Assembly (NCBI GenBank): GCA_965658615.1
Contig: CBFHSX010000003.1
Span: 14,649 to 78,648 of the forward strand
DNA from: UBA8337 sp965658615
Lineage (GTDB): Bacteria > Pseudomonadota > Alphaproteobacteria > RS24
DNA: 64,000 bases
Direction of reading: 5' to 3'
Within the stretch, counting starts at the first letter, position 1. Each line of letters starts with the position of its first letter. The position numbers were made by a program, and so were the translations under genes. This document shows positions 8,549 through 17,063 of this stretch, in pieces. The notes below the pieces were generated by a model. That model was given only the letters and a program-made list of their open reading frames with translations, was not told the DNA's origin and made no database searches.

Positions 8549-10030
8549 CTAGTTTTCCAGCATCCGCCGCAGGAGATCAACATCCTCATCCAGCGCCGGG
8601 TCTTCTTCGCGCAATTGTTCGATTTTGCGCACGGCATGGATAACGGTTGTGTGGTCGCGGCCGCCAAATTTGCGACCGATTTCCGGCAAGGAGCGTGTCG
8701 TCAATTGCTTCGACAAATACATGGCGATTTGGCGCGGGCGGGCAACAGAACGGGCACGGCGCGCCGATAGCATATCGCCCATTTTGACGTTGAAATATTC
8801 CGCCACACGGCGCTGAATTTCATCAATGGTGACACGACGCTCGGAGGCGCGCAGCAAGTCACGCAGCACGTCTTGCGCCATTTCCAAGCTGACCGGACGG
8901 CCGACAAAACTGGCATAGGCGATGACGCGGTTAAGCGCACCTTCAAGCTCGCGCACATTGGAGACAATGCGCTGTGCCAAAAACTCCAACACTTGTTGTG
9001 GGGTGGCCATGCCCTCGCCACGTGCTGACAGCGCATCGGCTTTTGATTGCAAAATACCCAGACGCAGCTCGTAATCGGTCGGGTGAATATCGGCCACCAG
9101 ACCCCAGCCAAGGCGCGAGCGAATGCGTTCCTCAATGCCCTCCAAATCGGTCGGCGAGCGGTCGGCGGAAATAATCACCTGCCGGTTATGGTCGATCAGC
9201 GCATTAAACGTATGGAAAAATTCTTCCTGCGTGCTGTCCTTGCCGGCAATGAATTGGATATCGTCAATCATCAGCACATCGACTTCGCGAAATTGCTGCT
9301 TAAAGGCCATTGTGTCCTTAAAGCGCAGCGCGCGGATGAACTGATACATAAATTTTTCAGCCGACAGATAAAGCACATTGCGCGACGGGTCCTGACGGCG
9401 GATCTCCCAAGCAATCGCGTGCATCAAATGGGTTTTACCAAGTCCGACACCGCCATAGAGAAATAGCGGATTAAAAGCGACGCTGCCGGCTTCGGTCAGA
9501 CGGCGCGCGGCGGCATGCGCCAGCTCATTGGATTTGCCGACAATGAAATTGTCAAAGGTAAAGCGCGGGTCAAGCGGCGCGCCGACATCCTCGCGCCCGC
9601 TCGGCTCGACAATCGGCTCAGACGGCGCGGCTTGGCGCAAAGGTGCCGCCATCGGGCTTTTTCGCGGTGCCACGGCTTTTTGTTCGCGCACTTCCGGCGG
9701 TTTTTTCTCGCTCGGTGCCCATTCCGGCTGCAACTCGATTTCAACTTTACGAATGCCCGCATCCTCAGCCTGCCAATGGTCGCGAATACGATTGAGGTAA
9801 TTGGCTTCAATCCAGCTGCCGACAAAACGCGTCGGCACATGCAACACGATAACGCCCTTGCGGGCCGTGCGCACATTTAGCGATTTGAACCAGCTATTAA
9901 AAGTCGCCTCGCCAAGCTCGGCGCGCAAGCGCGAGCGCACGCGGTGCCATTGTGTCGTGACGGTTTCGGGAACAGGCTGGACCGTTTCAGAAAATTTCGT
10001 GTCATCCATTTTGCCGTCCCGCTCGCTCAT
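8549..10030 (-). CDS. dnaA: Chromosomal replication initiator DnaA
   Basis: 493 residues. Domain I (about 25-90) is the DnaB/DiaA-binding region. Domain II is a Lys/Pro-rich linker (about 100-150). Domain III is AAA+ with Walker A GGVGLGKT (193-200) and Walker B VLMIDDIQF. Domain IV ends with the DNA-binding signature GGRDHTTVIHAV. It binds DnaA boxes and opens oriC. It heads the dnaN-recF-gyrB block and is preceded by a 403-bp region with a promoter and a long hairpin, so leader-based control is possible. ATG 10030 is used; ATG 10009 (MDDTKFSE) is an alternative. Confidence 0.97.
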   Translation of the reverse strand: MSERDGKMDDTKFSETVQPVPETVTTQWHRVRSRLRAELGEATFNSWFKSLNVRTARKGVIVLHVPTRFVGSWIEANYLNRIRDHWQAEDAGIRKVEIELQPEWAPSEKKPPEVREQKAVAPRKSPMAAPLRQAAPSEPIVEPSGREDVGAPLDPRFTFDNFIVGKSNELAHAAARRLTEAGSVAFNPLFLYGGVGLGKTHLMHAIAWEIRRQDPSRNVLYLSAEKFMYQFIRALRFKDTMAFKQQFREVDVLMIDDIQFIAGKDSTQEEFFHTFNALIDHNRQVIISADRSPTDLEGIEERIRSRLGWGLVADIHPTDYELRLGILQSKADALSARGEGMATPQQVLEFLAQRIVSNVRELEGALNRVIAYASFVGRPVSLEMAQDVLRDLLRASERRVTIDEIQRRVAEYFNVKMGDMLSARRARSVARPRQIAMYLSKQLTTRSLPEIGRKFGGRDHTTVIHAVRKIEQLREEDPALDEDVDLLRRMLEN

Positions 10031-10137
10031 TTTTTTATCCCTTTTTTAACCGCGATATGCGGTGATGACACGCGCCGAGCTGGTATCGGCTTTTCGGGTG
10101 CGCTGCGAGCAATCGACTGAATTGCGGCCCTGTGCTT

Positions 10138-10169
10138 TTCTCTTTTCGCCAATAGCGGCCAAAAGAGAA
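10138..10169 (-). repeat. Inverted repeat in the dnaA leader
   Basis: TTCTCTTTT (10138-10146) pairs perfectly with AAAAGAGAA (10161-10169). Inside it GCC (10148-10150) pairs with GGC (10157-10159), leaving one C-C mismatch and a 6-nt loop. It starts about 108 nt upstream of the dnaA ATG and would lie in the 5' leader of the mRNA. Confidence 0.7.
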
Positions 10170-10260
10170 CCCCCCCGTTTTCGCTAACCCCCTAGATTCA
10201 TTTCCAGAATCCGCTTGAGGCTTAAAAAGCCCTAAAAGCTGCGGGTTTCAACGTGTTTTG

Positions 10261-10289
10261 ACGATACAAATAAGAGGCGGGTCTGGCAA
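10261..10289 (-). promoter_or_regulatory. Candidate dnaA promoter
   Basis: On the minus strand TTGCCA (10289-10284), a 17-bp spacer and TATCGT (10266-10261). It predicts a dnaA leader of about 225 nt. Confidence 0.45.
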
Positions 10290-10355
10290 CGGGAAGAAAA
10301 AGAGAACAGGAATTTTTTTTCAACGTTTTTTCATTTTTCTGTCATGCCCCCGACA

Positions 10356-10387
10356 AAAAACGCCCGCTGCAACAAGCGGGCGTTTTT
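10356..10387 (-). terminator. rpsT intrinsic terminator
   Basis: A perfect 13-bp stem AAAAACGCCCGCT / AGCGGGCGTTTTT with a 6-nt loop, giving a U-run on either strand. It lies 47 bp after the rpsT stop and separates rpsT from dnaA. Confidence 0.88.
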
Positions 10388-10433
10388 CTAAATCTCGATC
10401 GACACGGAGCGGCCCGAAGGCCGCGCGTCGATT

Positions 10434-10697
10434 TTAAACAATAGCGCTGACGCGTTTGGCCAAACGCGACACTTTGCGCGAGGCGGTGCGCTTGTGCAGC
10501 AGGCCTTTTTGACCGGCGCGCGCAATAGCCGGCTGCGCCGTGCGCAGTGCCGTTTCAGCAGCGGCTTTGTCGCCCGCGCTTATGGCTTCTTCAACGCGAC
10601 GGATAAAGGTCCGCATCTTCGAACGCTGGTCACGATTACGCGCTGTGCGACGCTCGATTTTACGAACCATTTTCTTGGCTGACTTTGTGTTGGCCAT
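10434..10697 (-). CDS. rpsT: 30S ribosomal protein S20
   Basis: 87 residues, full length and Lys/Arg-rich, beginning MANTKSAKKMVRKIERRTA. It is a three-helix primary binding protein of the small subunit that contacts 16S rRNA early in assembly. The AGGA ribosome binding sequence is 7 nt before ATG 10697. It has its own strong promoter (10767-10795) and terminator (10356-10387), so it appears to be a monocistronic unit between echA and dnaA, an order common in rhizobia. Confidence 0.97.
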   Translation of the reverse strand: MANTKSAKKMVRKIERRTARNRDQRSKMRTFIRRVEEAISAGDKAAAETALRTAQPAIARAGQKGLLHKRTASRKVSRLAKRVSAIV

Positions 10698-10766
10698 ATT
10701 AATGTCCTGTTCTCAAATTAACTGTGCCCGGTCAAGCCGGAAGCGGCTTTATTAGGCAGATGGCGC

Positions 10767-10795
10767 GTTATAGGCAAGATGACCGATGAGGTCAA
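10767..10795 (-). promoter_or_regulatory. rpsT promoter
   Basis: On the minus strand TTGACC (10795-10790), exactly 17 bp, TATAAC (10772-10767). This is among the best sigma70-type matches in the window and gives a leader of about 63 nt before rpsT. Confidence 0.75.
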
Positions 10796-10833
10796 GACCC
10801 GTGCGGGGTTTTTCACGCCCCCTATGCGCGGCC

Positions 10834-11610
10834 CTATTTATTGCTGAATTTGGGCGCGCGTTTTTCGATAAAGGCCGCCATGCCCTCACTTTGATCATCA
10901 AATGCAAACAGCGAATGAAACACGCGGCGTTCGTAATGCACGCCCTCTTTCAGCGTCGTCTCATAAGCTACATCAACGCATTCCTTCACCGTCAGGACAG
11001 ATGGCAGGGATTTCTCGGCAATTTTTTCGGCCACGGCGATCGCCTCGCCGACCAGATCGGCCAGCGGCACAATGCGCGAAACCAGCCCGCAGCGCTCGGC
11101 TTCTTCGGCATCCATCATGCGGCCGGTCAGGCACATTTCCATGGCTTTGGATTTGCCGACAAAACGGGTCAGGCGTTGTGTGCCACCGGCACCCGGAATA
11201 ACGCCCAGATTGATCTCGGGCTGGCCGAATTTGGCATTATCCGCCGCCAGAATGAAATCGCACATCATGGCCAGCTCGCAGCCGCCACCCAGCGCATAGC
11301 CTGCCACAGCGGCAATAATCGGTTTGCGCGCTTTGGCGGCGGCTTCCCAATTGGCGGTGATGAAATCTTCTTTCATCACATCGGCGTAAGATTTCGGCGC
11401 CATTTCCTTAATATCGGCACCCGCCGCAAAAGCTTTTTCCGAGCCGGTCAGCACCATGCAGCCAACCGCATCATCCTTGTCAAAGCCCTCAATCGCATGC
11501 GTCAGCTCATTGGCCAACGCATCGCATAGCGCATTCAGTGCTTGCGGGCGGTGCAGGGTGATAAGGCCGACGGGCCCGCGTGTTTCAACCAGAATATTTT
11601 CGTATTTCAT
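10834..11610 (-). CDS. Enoyl-CoA hydratase (crotonase family)
   Basis: 258 residues. The crotonase oxyanion-hole and catalytic segments are intact: GSEKAFAAGADIKEM (57-70), GGGCELAMM with Glu112, and PEINLGVIPGAGG with Glu132. These are the two acid/base glutamates of true short-chain enoyl-CoA hydratases. It should hydrate trans-2-enoyl-CoA to 3-hydroxyacyl-CoA in beta-oxidation. Its position between fpg and rpsT is conserved in many alphaproteobacteria. Substrate chain length cannot be read from sequence. Confidence 0.93.
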   Translation of the reverse strand: MKYENILVETRGPVGLITLHRPQALNALCDALANELTHAIEGFDKDDAVGCMVLTGSEKAFAAGADIKEMAPKSYADVMKEDFITANWEAAAKARKPIIAAVAGYALGGGCELAMMCDFILAADNAKFGQPEINLGVIPGAGGTQRLTRFVGKSKAMEMCLTGRMMDAEEAERCGLVSRIVPLADLVGEAIAVAEKIAEKSLPSVLTVKECVDVAYETTLKEGVHYERRVFHSLFAFDDQSEGMAAFIEKRAPKFSNK

Positions 11611-11643
11611 AATTCCCTCCGCCCGCTTTTCAGGCGCCCGTAT

Positions 11644-12006
11644 CTAGCGCTTGGGTGCCAAATCAAAGATTACCAAATCCGCCGTTAATGTGATGCGCAA
11701 GATTTCGCCTTTGCGCGTGAAAGTCAAGACATTGGCCGTGCTCTCGGTTGTGCGCCAACCCAGATTGGGCAGGGTAGCGGCGTAAAAGCCGCGAATATCT
11801 GTGAGCGCAATATCGCCATCGCGCAGCGCCGTGACCTGCACAATACGGCCCTCGGGCTTGTCAAACACCATGGCCCCGTCTTGCAGCTCGACCACGCCAT
11901 CGGCGAGGGGCATATCGTCAATCGAGGATAGAAAACCGGCCGCCTGCAAAGCTGCGGGCAGCGTCAAGAAAAGGGTCAGCAGGTAAGCAAAAGCAATGCG
12001 CCGCAT
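11644..12006 (-). CDS. Small exported protein of unknown function
   Basis: 120 residues with a clear Sec signal peptide: MRR, a hydrophobic core (residues 4-19) and a cleavage-like AALQA-AG at about 22-24. The mature part (about 97 residues) is beta-rich by inspection, with repeated short strands such as GRIVQVTAL, DIALTDIRG, NVLTFTRKGE and LRITLTADLVIFDL, and has no cysteine. No catalytic motif is recognised. It lies 9 bp downstream of fpg and is probably co-transcribed with it; proteins of this size in this place recur in alphaproteobacteria. Function unknown. Confidence 0.75.
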   Translation of the reverse strand: MRRIAFAYLLTLFLTLPAALQAAGFLSSIDDMPLADGVVELQDGAMVFDKPEGRIVQVTALRDGDIALTDIRGFYAATLPNLGWRTTESTANVLTFTRKGEILRITLTADLVIFDLAPKR

Positions 12007-12015
12007 GATGGGTTC

Positions 12016-12894
12016 CTATTTCTGACAGCGCGGACAGTAAAAACTCGACCGCCCCGACTGCACCAAACGCTTAACCTTAGCATGGCAATCTTGTGTCGAA
12101 CAGCCATCGCCTTCGCGGTCATAGACCAAAAACTGATGCTGGAAATAACCGAGCTTGCCATCGCTATCGGCAAAATCGCGCAGGCTCGAGCCGCCCGCCT
12201 CAATGGCGCGCGCCAAAACCGTGCGAATGGCGGGCACCAAACGCGCCACACGCTTCGGCCCCAAATTACCGGCCTGACGCCGCGGGCTGATGCCGGCCAT
12301 AAAAAGCGCCTCGCAGACATATATATTGCCCAGCCCCGCCACCACGCGCTGGTCGAGCAGGAGATTTTTGATCGGGGTTTTTTTACCCGCGCAGGCCGCC
12401 AGTAGCGCGTCCTCATGAAACCCATTGCCCAAAGCTTCGGGCCCCATCGCCTGTAAAAAGGGCGAGCTTTCCGGCGCGCCCATGACCAAATCCATAAAGC
12501 CGAAACGGCGCGGGTCGGCATAAGACAAAGTGCTGCCATCGTCGAAATCAAAACGCACATGCACATGTTTGGCCGCCACCGGCGCGGCCACATCATGCGC
12601 GTAATCACCGGGTGCCAAGGCGGGGCGGTCGGGCGCTTCATGCATATAGCGGCCGGTCATGCCCAAATGGCTGAGCCAGAAAAACACATTTTCATCTTTA
12701 TGCATTTCGCCGAGTAAATATTTGCCGCGTCGGCTAAAGCGCGCCAAATGTGCGCCGGTCATTTGGGCGGCGAAATCTTCGGGAAAAGCAAAACGCAAAT
12801 CGGGCCGCGCCAAATGCACATTCGTGATGCGGCGGCCTTCAATATGAGGGGCCAATCCGGCGCGCACGGTTTCGACTTCGGGCAATTCAGGCAT
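12016..12894 (-). CDS. mutM: Formamidopyrimidine-DNA glycosylase (MutM/Fpg)
   Basis: 292 residues from ATG 12894; the frame stays open upstream, but the enzyme must begin MPELPEVETV because Pro2 is the catalytic nucleophile and Glu3 is essential. It excises 8-oxoguanine and formamidopyrimidines and nicks the abasic site. Seen here are the SRRGKYLL segment with the beta-hairpin lysine, and a C-terminal zinc finger with CSTQDC and CPRC cysteine pairs; the first pair has the CxxxxC spacing seen in other alphaproteobacterial Fpg proteins. It is divergent from ubiE, with 97 bp between. Confidence 0.96.
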   Translation of the reverse strand: MPELPEVETVRAGLAPHIEGRRITNVHLARPDLRFAFPEDFAAQMTGAHLARFSRRGKYLLGEMHKDENVFFWLSHLGMTGRYMHEAPDRPALAPGDYAHDVAAPVAAKHVHVRFDFDDGSTLSYADPRRFGFMDLVMGAPESSPFLQAMGPEALGNGFHEDALLAACAGKKTPIKNLLLDQRVVAGLGNIYVCEALFMAGISPRRQAGNLGPKRVARLVPAIRTVLARAIEAGGSSLRDFADSDGKLGYFQHQFLVYDREGDGCSTQDCHAKVKRLVQSGRSSFYCPRCQK

Positions 12895-12955
12895 GGCGGC
12901 ATCATAGCGGCGATAGGGCCCCGCGCAAGCTGCCAAAACGCCGCCGCTTCTTTCT

Positions 12956-12984
12956 TTGCCTTTATCCCGCCTATCGGCTATTTT
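12956..12984 (+). promoter_or_regulatory. ubiE promoter, predicting a leaderless mRNA
   Basis: TTGCCT (12956-12961), a 17-bp spacer and TATTTT (12979-12984). The expected transcription start (about 12991) coincides with the ubiE ATG at 12992, and no Shine-Dalgarno sequence is present. Confidence 0.55.
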
Positions 12985-12991
12985 CCGCCGC

Positions 12992-13759
12992 ATGGAAGTA
13001 AGTGATAAATCCGACACAACCAGCTTCGGCTTTAAGACCGTGCCGACCGGCGATAAGCAGTCCATGGTGCGCGGCGTGTTTGACGCGGTCGCCGATAAAT
13101 ATGATCTGATGAATGATCTGATGTCGGGCGGGCTGCACCGGATCTGGAAAAAGCGCATGATCGAAGCGCTTTATATGCGCCCCAATAAGCCGCAGCAGCT
13201 TGTCGATGTGGCGGGCGGCACAGGCGATATCGCTTTTCGCGCCATTGCCCGCGGGCAAAGGATAAACGCCCCCATCACGGCACAAGTGATCGACGCCAAT
13301 GAGCAAATGGTGCGCGTCGGGCGCGACCGCGCCGCCAAAAACGGGCAATCGCAAGTAGACTTTCTGACCGGCACGGCCGAGGCGCTGCCGCTGGCCGATA
13401 ACAGCGTTGATCTGGTCACCATTGCTTTCGGTATCCGCAATGTCACGCATCGCGACCGCGCCTTGGCTGATATGCACCGCGTGCTGAAGCCGGGCGGTCG
13501 CTTTGTCTGTCTGGAGTTTTCGCATATGCCCAGCCGCCTGTTGCAGCGCGCTTATGATGCTTATTCGTTCACTGTCATCCCGCCCATGGGCGCGCGAGTG
13601 ACCGGTGATGCGGCGGCTTATCAATATTTGGTCGAGAGCATTCGCCAATTCCCCACCGCGCCGGCTTTTCTGGAAGAGGTGAAGGCGGCCGGTTTCAAAC
13701 GCGCCGGGTTTCAATTGATGAGCGGCGGCGTCGCGGCTTTACATATGGGCTGGGCCTAA
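12992..13759 (+). CDS. ubiE: Ubiquinone/menaquinone C-methyltransferase UbiE (COQ5)
   Basis: 255 residues from ATG 12992; the frame is open to 12956, but the promoter lies there. It is a class I SAM-dependent methyltransferase with motif I DVAGGTGDIAF (about 71-81) and the UbiE signature around NVTHRDRALADMHRVLKPGG and FVCLEFS. It C-methylates the 2-polyprenyl-6-methoxy-benzoquinol intermediate of ubiquinone. It is first in the plus-strand run ubiE-ubiB-coaBC-dut and overlaps ubiB by one base (TAATG), so translation is coupled. Confidence 0.96.
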   Translation: MEVSDKSDTTSFGFKTVPTGDKQSMVRGVFDAVADKYDLMNDLMSGGLHRIWKKRMIEALYMRPNKPQQLVDVAGGTGDIAFRAIARGQRINAPITAQVIDANEQMVRVGRDRAAKNGQSQVDFLTGTAEALPLADNSVDLVTIAFGIRNVTHRDRALADMHRVLKPGGRFVCLEFSHMPSRLLQRAYDAYSFTVIPPMGARVTGDAAAYQYLVESIRQFPTAPAFLEEVKAAGFKRAGFQLMSGGVAALHMGWA

Positions 13760-15288
13760 TGCGCCGCCTGTTTCGCCTGATGGCCATGTTGCGGCTACTG
13801 CTGGCGCAAGACGCGCTTTTGCCGCCGGATTTTTTCACCCAAGCGCCTTTGCGCATAAGGCTGGCGCGACGGCTGTTCACCCTTGGCGTCAAACGCTATG
13901 GCGACGAGACACGCGGCCAGGCCCTGTCAGATAAAATCCGCAAATTGGGCCCGACCTATATCAAGCTCGGTCAATTTTTGGCCACCCGACCCGATATTAT
14001 CGGCCCTGCCATGGCCCGCGATTTAACCTATTTGCAAGATCGGCTGCCGCCTTTTGCCGATAAGCAAGTGGCGCGCATTTTGGCCGCCGAACTGGATGCG
14101 CCGGAGGCGGTGTTGATGGATATGGGCCCGCCCATTGCGGCCGCCTCCATCGCGCAAGTGCATCAAGCCACGCATCGCCAGACCGGTGAAAAACTGGCGG
14201 TAAAAATCCTGCGCCCCGGTGTTGAAGACCGCTTGCGCGGCGAGCTCGCGCTTTTGGGCCGCATGGCTGCCTTGGCGGAAAAATATATCCCCGCCACGCA
14301 TCGCCTGCGTCCGGTGGAGGCCATAACCACATTGGCGCGCTCGATACAGGGCGAGACGGATTTTCGCATGGAAGCCGCAGCGCTATCGGAAATGGGCGAA
14401 AACAGCGCCGCCGATAAGGGTTTCGCCGTGCCGAAGATTATTTGGGAAGCCAGTGGCCAGCGCGTCTTGACCATGGGCTGGGTCGATGGCGTCAAAGCCT
14501 CGGATATTGAGGCATTGAAAAAAGACGGGCATGATTTATCCGATTTGGCGACACGGCTTCTACAAATCTTCCTGACCCTGACCCTGCGCGACGGCTTTTT
14601 TCATGCCGATATGCACCAAGGCAATTTGCTGGTGCAAAAGGACGCTACGATTGTCGCCATTGATTTGGGCATTTGCGGACGACTGGATGGGGATAGCCGC
14701 CGCTTTTTGGCCGAGATCCTGCACGGCTTCATTACGCGTGATTATAAAACACTGGCCGAGGTGCATATTGAGGCGGGCTATGTGCCGGCGCATCATGATG
14801 TGCATGAATTTGCCCAAGCGCTGCGGTCAGTCGGCGAACCGATCCGCGACCGCGATGCGGATGAAATTTCCATGGGCCGCGTGCTGGCACAATTGTTCCA
14901 AATCACCGAACAATTTGACATGACCACGCAACCGCAATTGCTGCTTTTGCAAAAAACCATGGTGACGGTTGAGGGTGTGGCGCGCAGCTTTGACCCGAAA
15001 GTCAATATTTGGGATGCCAGCGAAGATATTGTCGCCAATTGGCTGCGCCGCCAAATCGGCCCGCAAAGCCTCATTGACGATATGCGCGATAATGCCGGGC
15101 GCACCCTGCGCGCTGTGCGTCGCCTGCCCGACACGTTGCAAAAAATCGAACAGGGCGCCGCAGCGCTGGAAAAACTGGCCGCGCAAGACGCCAAATCCGC
15201 GCCCAAGCCGAGGGATAATATGGCACGCGGGCTCAGCCTGCTGGCCTTTTTGGCAGCCTGCGCCGCGGCGCTGCTGACCGCCCTATAA
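13759..15288 (+). CDS. ubiB: UbiB family ubiquinone biosynthesis protein
   Basis: 509 residues. Atypical protein-kinase-like (ADCK/ABC1) fold with the KxGQ motif in YIKLGQFLATRPD, the AAASIAQVH Ala-rich loop, a catalytic-loop HADMHQGN and AIDLGICGRLD where most members have DFG. A C-terminal hydrophobic helix (LLAFLAACAAALLTAL) anchors it to the inner membrane. UbiB is needed for ubiquinone synthesis, with ATPase rather than protein-kinase activity in the family. It starts inside the ubiE stop codon. The DLG in place of DFG is a mild variation. Confidence 0.94.
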   Translation: MRRLFRLMAMLRLLLAQDALLPPDFFTQAPLRIRLARRLFTLGVKRYGDETRGQALSDKIRKLGPTYIKLGQFLATRPDIIGPAMARDLTYLQDRLPPFADKQVARILAAELDAPEAVLMDMGPPIAAASIAQVHQATHRQTGEKLAVKILRPGVEDRLRGELALLGRMAALAEKYIPATHRLRPVEAITTLARSIQGETDFRMEAAALSEMGENSAADKGFAVPKIIWEASGQRVLTMGWVDGVKASDIEALKKDGHDLSDLATRLLQIFLTLTLRDGFFHADMHQGNLLVQKDATIVAIDLGICGRLDGDSRRFLAEILHGFITRDYKTLAEVHIEAGYVPAHHDVHEFAQALRSVGEPIRDRDADEISMGRVLAQLFQITEQFDMTTQPQLLLLQKTMVTVEGVARSFDPKVNIWDASEDIVANWLRRQIGPQSLIDDMRDNAGRTLRAVRRLPDTLQKIEQGAAALEKLAAQDAKSAPKPRDNMARGLSLLAFLAACAAALLTAL

Positions 15289-15309
15289 GTATTTTTGTAA
15301 AAATATTTA

Positions 15310-15338
15310 TTTACATATTTTTTGTGGGAAATTAGGCT
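15310..15338 (+). promoter_or_regulatory. Possible coaBC promoter
   Basis: TTTACA (15310-15315), a 17-bp spacer and TAGGCT (15333-15338) in an AT-rich gap between ubiB and coaBC. The gap also has the short palindrome TATTTTTGTAAAAATA. The -10 is weak. Confidence 0.3.
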
Positions 15339-15363
15339 AGGCTCGCTCTTAAAAGGCAGAGAC

Positions 15364-16602
15364 ATGAAACGCGTTCTTTTGATTATCGGCGGCGGCATTG
15401 CCGCGTATAAAGCGCCCGAATTGGTGCGCCAATTGCGCGCGCGCGGATTGGCTGTGCGCTGCCTGCTGACTGCAGCAGCGGCGCAATTTGTTTCGCCTTT
15501 ATCCCTCGCCTCGGTTTCCGGCGATAAGGTTTATGACAATTTATTTGACCTGACCGATGAAGCGGAAATGGGGCATATCCAATTATCGCGCGATGCCGAT
15601 CTTATCTTGGTCGCGCCCGCCACGGCCGATTTAATGGCCAAAGCCGCGCAAGGCATGGCCAATGATCTGGCCTCGACCACGCTTTTGGCGACCGACAAGC
15701 CGGTGATGATGGCGCCGGCCATGAATGTGCGCATGTGGCAACACCATGCGACACAGCGCAATCTCGCCCAATTGACAAAAGACGGCCTGCATTTTGTCGG
15801 CCCCGATGAAGGCGATATGGCGTGCGGCGAATTCGGCCCCGGACGGATGAGCGAGCCACATGACATTGCCGAACGCGCCGCCACGCTTTTGGGCGCGACA
15901 GGCGCGGCGCACCCCTTGCCGCTGGCCGGTAAAAAAATGCTGGTCACGGCCGGCCCGACGCATGAGCCGATCGATCCGGTGCGCTATATTGCCAATCGGT
16001 CCTCCGGCAAGCAGGGCTATGCCATTGCCTCCGCCTTGGCCGCCTTGGGTGCGGATGTGCAACTTGTCTCCGGCCCGACAGCGCTGAATGACCCGCAGGG
16101 CGTCACCACCATACGGGTTGAAACGGCGCAGCAAATGTATGAGGCCTGCCACGCGGCGCTGCCGGTCGAGGCCGCCATTATGTGCGCCGCCGTTGCCGAT
16201 TGGCGTCCGGCGCAAAGCGGCGAGACCAAATTGAAAAAATCCGAAGCCGGCGTGCCAAGCATGGCGCTGGTCGAGAACCCCGACATTTTAGCCAGTCTGG
16301 GCGTGGCTGAAGCACGCCCAAACCTGCTTATCGGCTTTGCCGCTGAGACCCATAATGTGGCGGGCTATGCGGCGGATAAATTGCAGCGCAAAAATTGTGA
16401 TTGGATTGTCGCCAATAATGTGGCGCTGGATAGCGATATTGAAGGCGGCGTTATGGGCGGCGATGACAATCATGTCTGCGTGCATTTCGCCGGCGGCCGT
16501 GATGATTTCGGGGTGTTGAGCAAACACGCCACAGCCGAAAAGCTGGCCGCCCGCATTAGCGCGCATTTTGATGCGCTTGAGAAAAAGGATGTTCCCGCAT
16601 GA
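15364..16602 (+). CDS. coaBC: Bifunctional phosphopantothenoylcysteine decarboxylase / phosphopantothenate-cysteine ligase
   Basis: 412 residues from ATG 15364 after AGGCAG; the upstream ATG at 15322 has no ribosome binding site. The N-terminal flavoprotein CoaC domain has GGGIAAYK and PAMNVRMWQHHATQRNL; the active-site MACGEFGPGRM loop follows. The C-terminal CoaB domain (from about residue 195) has KKMLVTAGPTHEPIDPVRYI and NRSSGKQGYA. It makes 4'-phosphopantetheine from phosphopantothenate, cysteine and a nucleotide for coenzyme A. Its stop overlaps the dut start (ATGA). Confidence 0.97.
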   Translation: MKRVLLIIGGGIAAYKAPELVRQLRARGLAVRCLLTAAAAQFVSPLSLASVSGDKVYDNLFDLTDEAEMGHIQLSRDADLILVAPATADLMAKAAQGMANDLASTTLLATDKPVMMAPAMNVRMWQHHATQRNLAQLTKDGLHFVGPDEGDMACGEFGPGRMSEPHDIAERAATLLGATGAAHPLPLAGKKMLVTAGPTHEPIDPVRYIANRSSGKQGYAIASALAALGADVQLVSGPTALNDPQGVTTIRVETAQQMYEACHAALPVEAAIMCAAVADWRPAQSGETKLKKSEAGVPSMALVENPDILASLGVAEARPNLLIGFAAETHNVAGYAADKLQRKNCDWIVANNVALDSDIEGGVMGGDDNHVCVHFAGGRDDFGVLSKHATAEKLAARISAHFDALEKKDVPA

Positions 16603-17063
16603 GCCCGCAAATCAAAATCACGCAATTGCCGCACGGCGCGGGTCTGGCCCTGCCGGCCTATGAAACACAAGAGGCAGCGGGTATGGATTTACGCGCGGCT
16701 TTACCGGAAGGCGAGGATATGGTGCTGGCACCCGGCCAGCATGCGCTCATCCCGACGGGCCTGGCCATGGCCCTGCCGCCCGGCTTTGAGGCGCAAGTGC
16801 GCCCGCGCTCCGGTCTGGCGGCAAAAAACGGCATCACCGTATTGAACACGCCGGGCACGATTGATAGCGATTATCGCGGCGAGGTGAAAATCATCCTCAT
16901 TAATTTGGGTGATGAACCCTTTACCGTCAGCCGCGATATGCGTATTGCCCAAATGATTATCGCGCCGGTTGTACAAGCCACGCTTGTGGCGGTTGCGGCT
17001 TTGGATGAGACAGAGCGCGGCGTCGGTGGTTTCGGCTCAACCGGCACGGATGCAAAAAAATGA
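16599..17063 (+). CDS. dut: dUTP diphosphatase
   Basis: 154 residues, normal length for the homotrimeric dUTPase. The five conserved motifs are visible: AAGMDLRA, RPRSGLAAKNG, NTPGTIDSDYRGE, RDMRIAQMI and the C-terminal arm ERGVGGFGSTG. It hydrolyses dUTP to dUMP and pyrophosphate, keeping uracil out of DNA and feeding thymidylate synthesis. The coaBC-dut pairing is widespread in bacteria. Its stop overlaps the next gene by four bases. Confidence 0.97.
   Translation: MSPQIKITQLPHGAGLALPAYETQEAAGMDLRAALPEGEDMVLAPGQHALIPTGLAMALPPGFEAQVRPRSGLAAKNGITVLNTPGTIDSDYRGEVKIILINLGDEPFTVSRDMRIAQMIIAPVVQATLVAVAALDETERGVGGFGSTGTDAKK

Larger units (their letters stand above)
10031..10433. other. rpsT-dnaA intergenic region (403 bp)
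   Basis: The only gene-free stretch over 300 bp. From the rpsT side it holds the rpsT terminator (10356-10387), a candidate dnaA promoter (10261-10289), two GANTC sites (GAATC 10207-10211 and GATTC 10195-10199), and an inverted repeat (10138-10169) within the predicted dnaA leader. No consensus DnaA box (TTATCCACA or a near variant) was found by eye, so there is no evidence for oriC here. Confidence 0.6.

Noticed and set aside
10031..10433. Possible oriC next to dnaA
   Set aside because: No cluster of DnaA boxes was found by eye; alphaproteobacterial origins are often elsewhere. A GC-skew plot or DnaA-box scan would decide.
10795..10816. Terminator-like ACCC-GGGGT hairpin with T-run after 10800
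   Set aside because: The U-run is on the plus strand, where no gene precedes it; stem only 4-5 bp and overlapping the rpsT -35 region.
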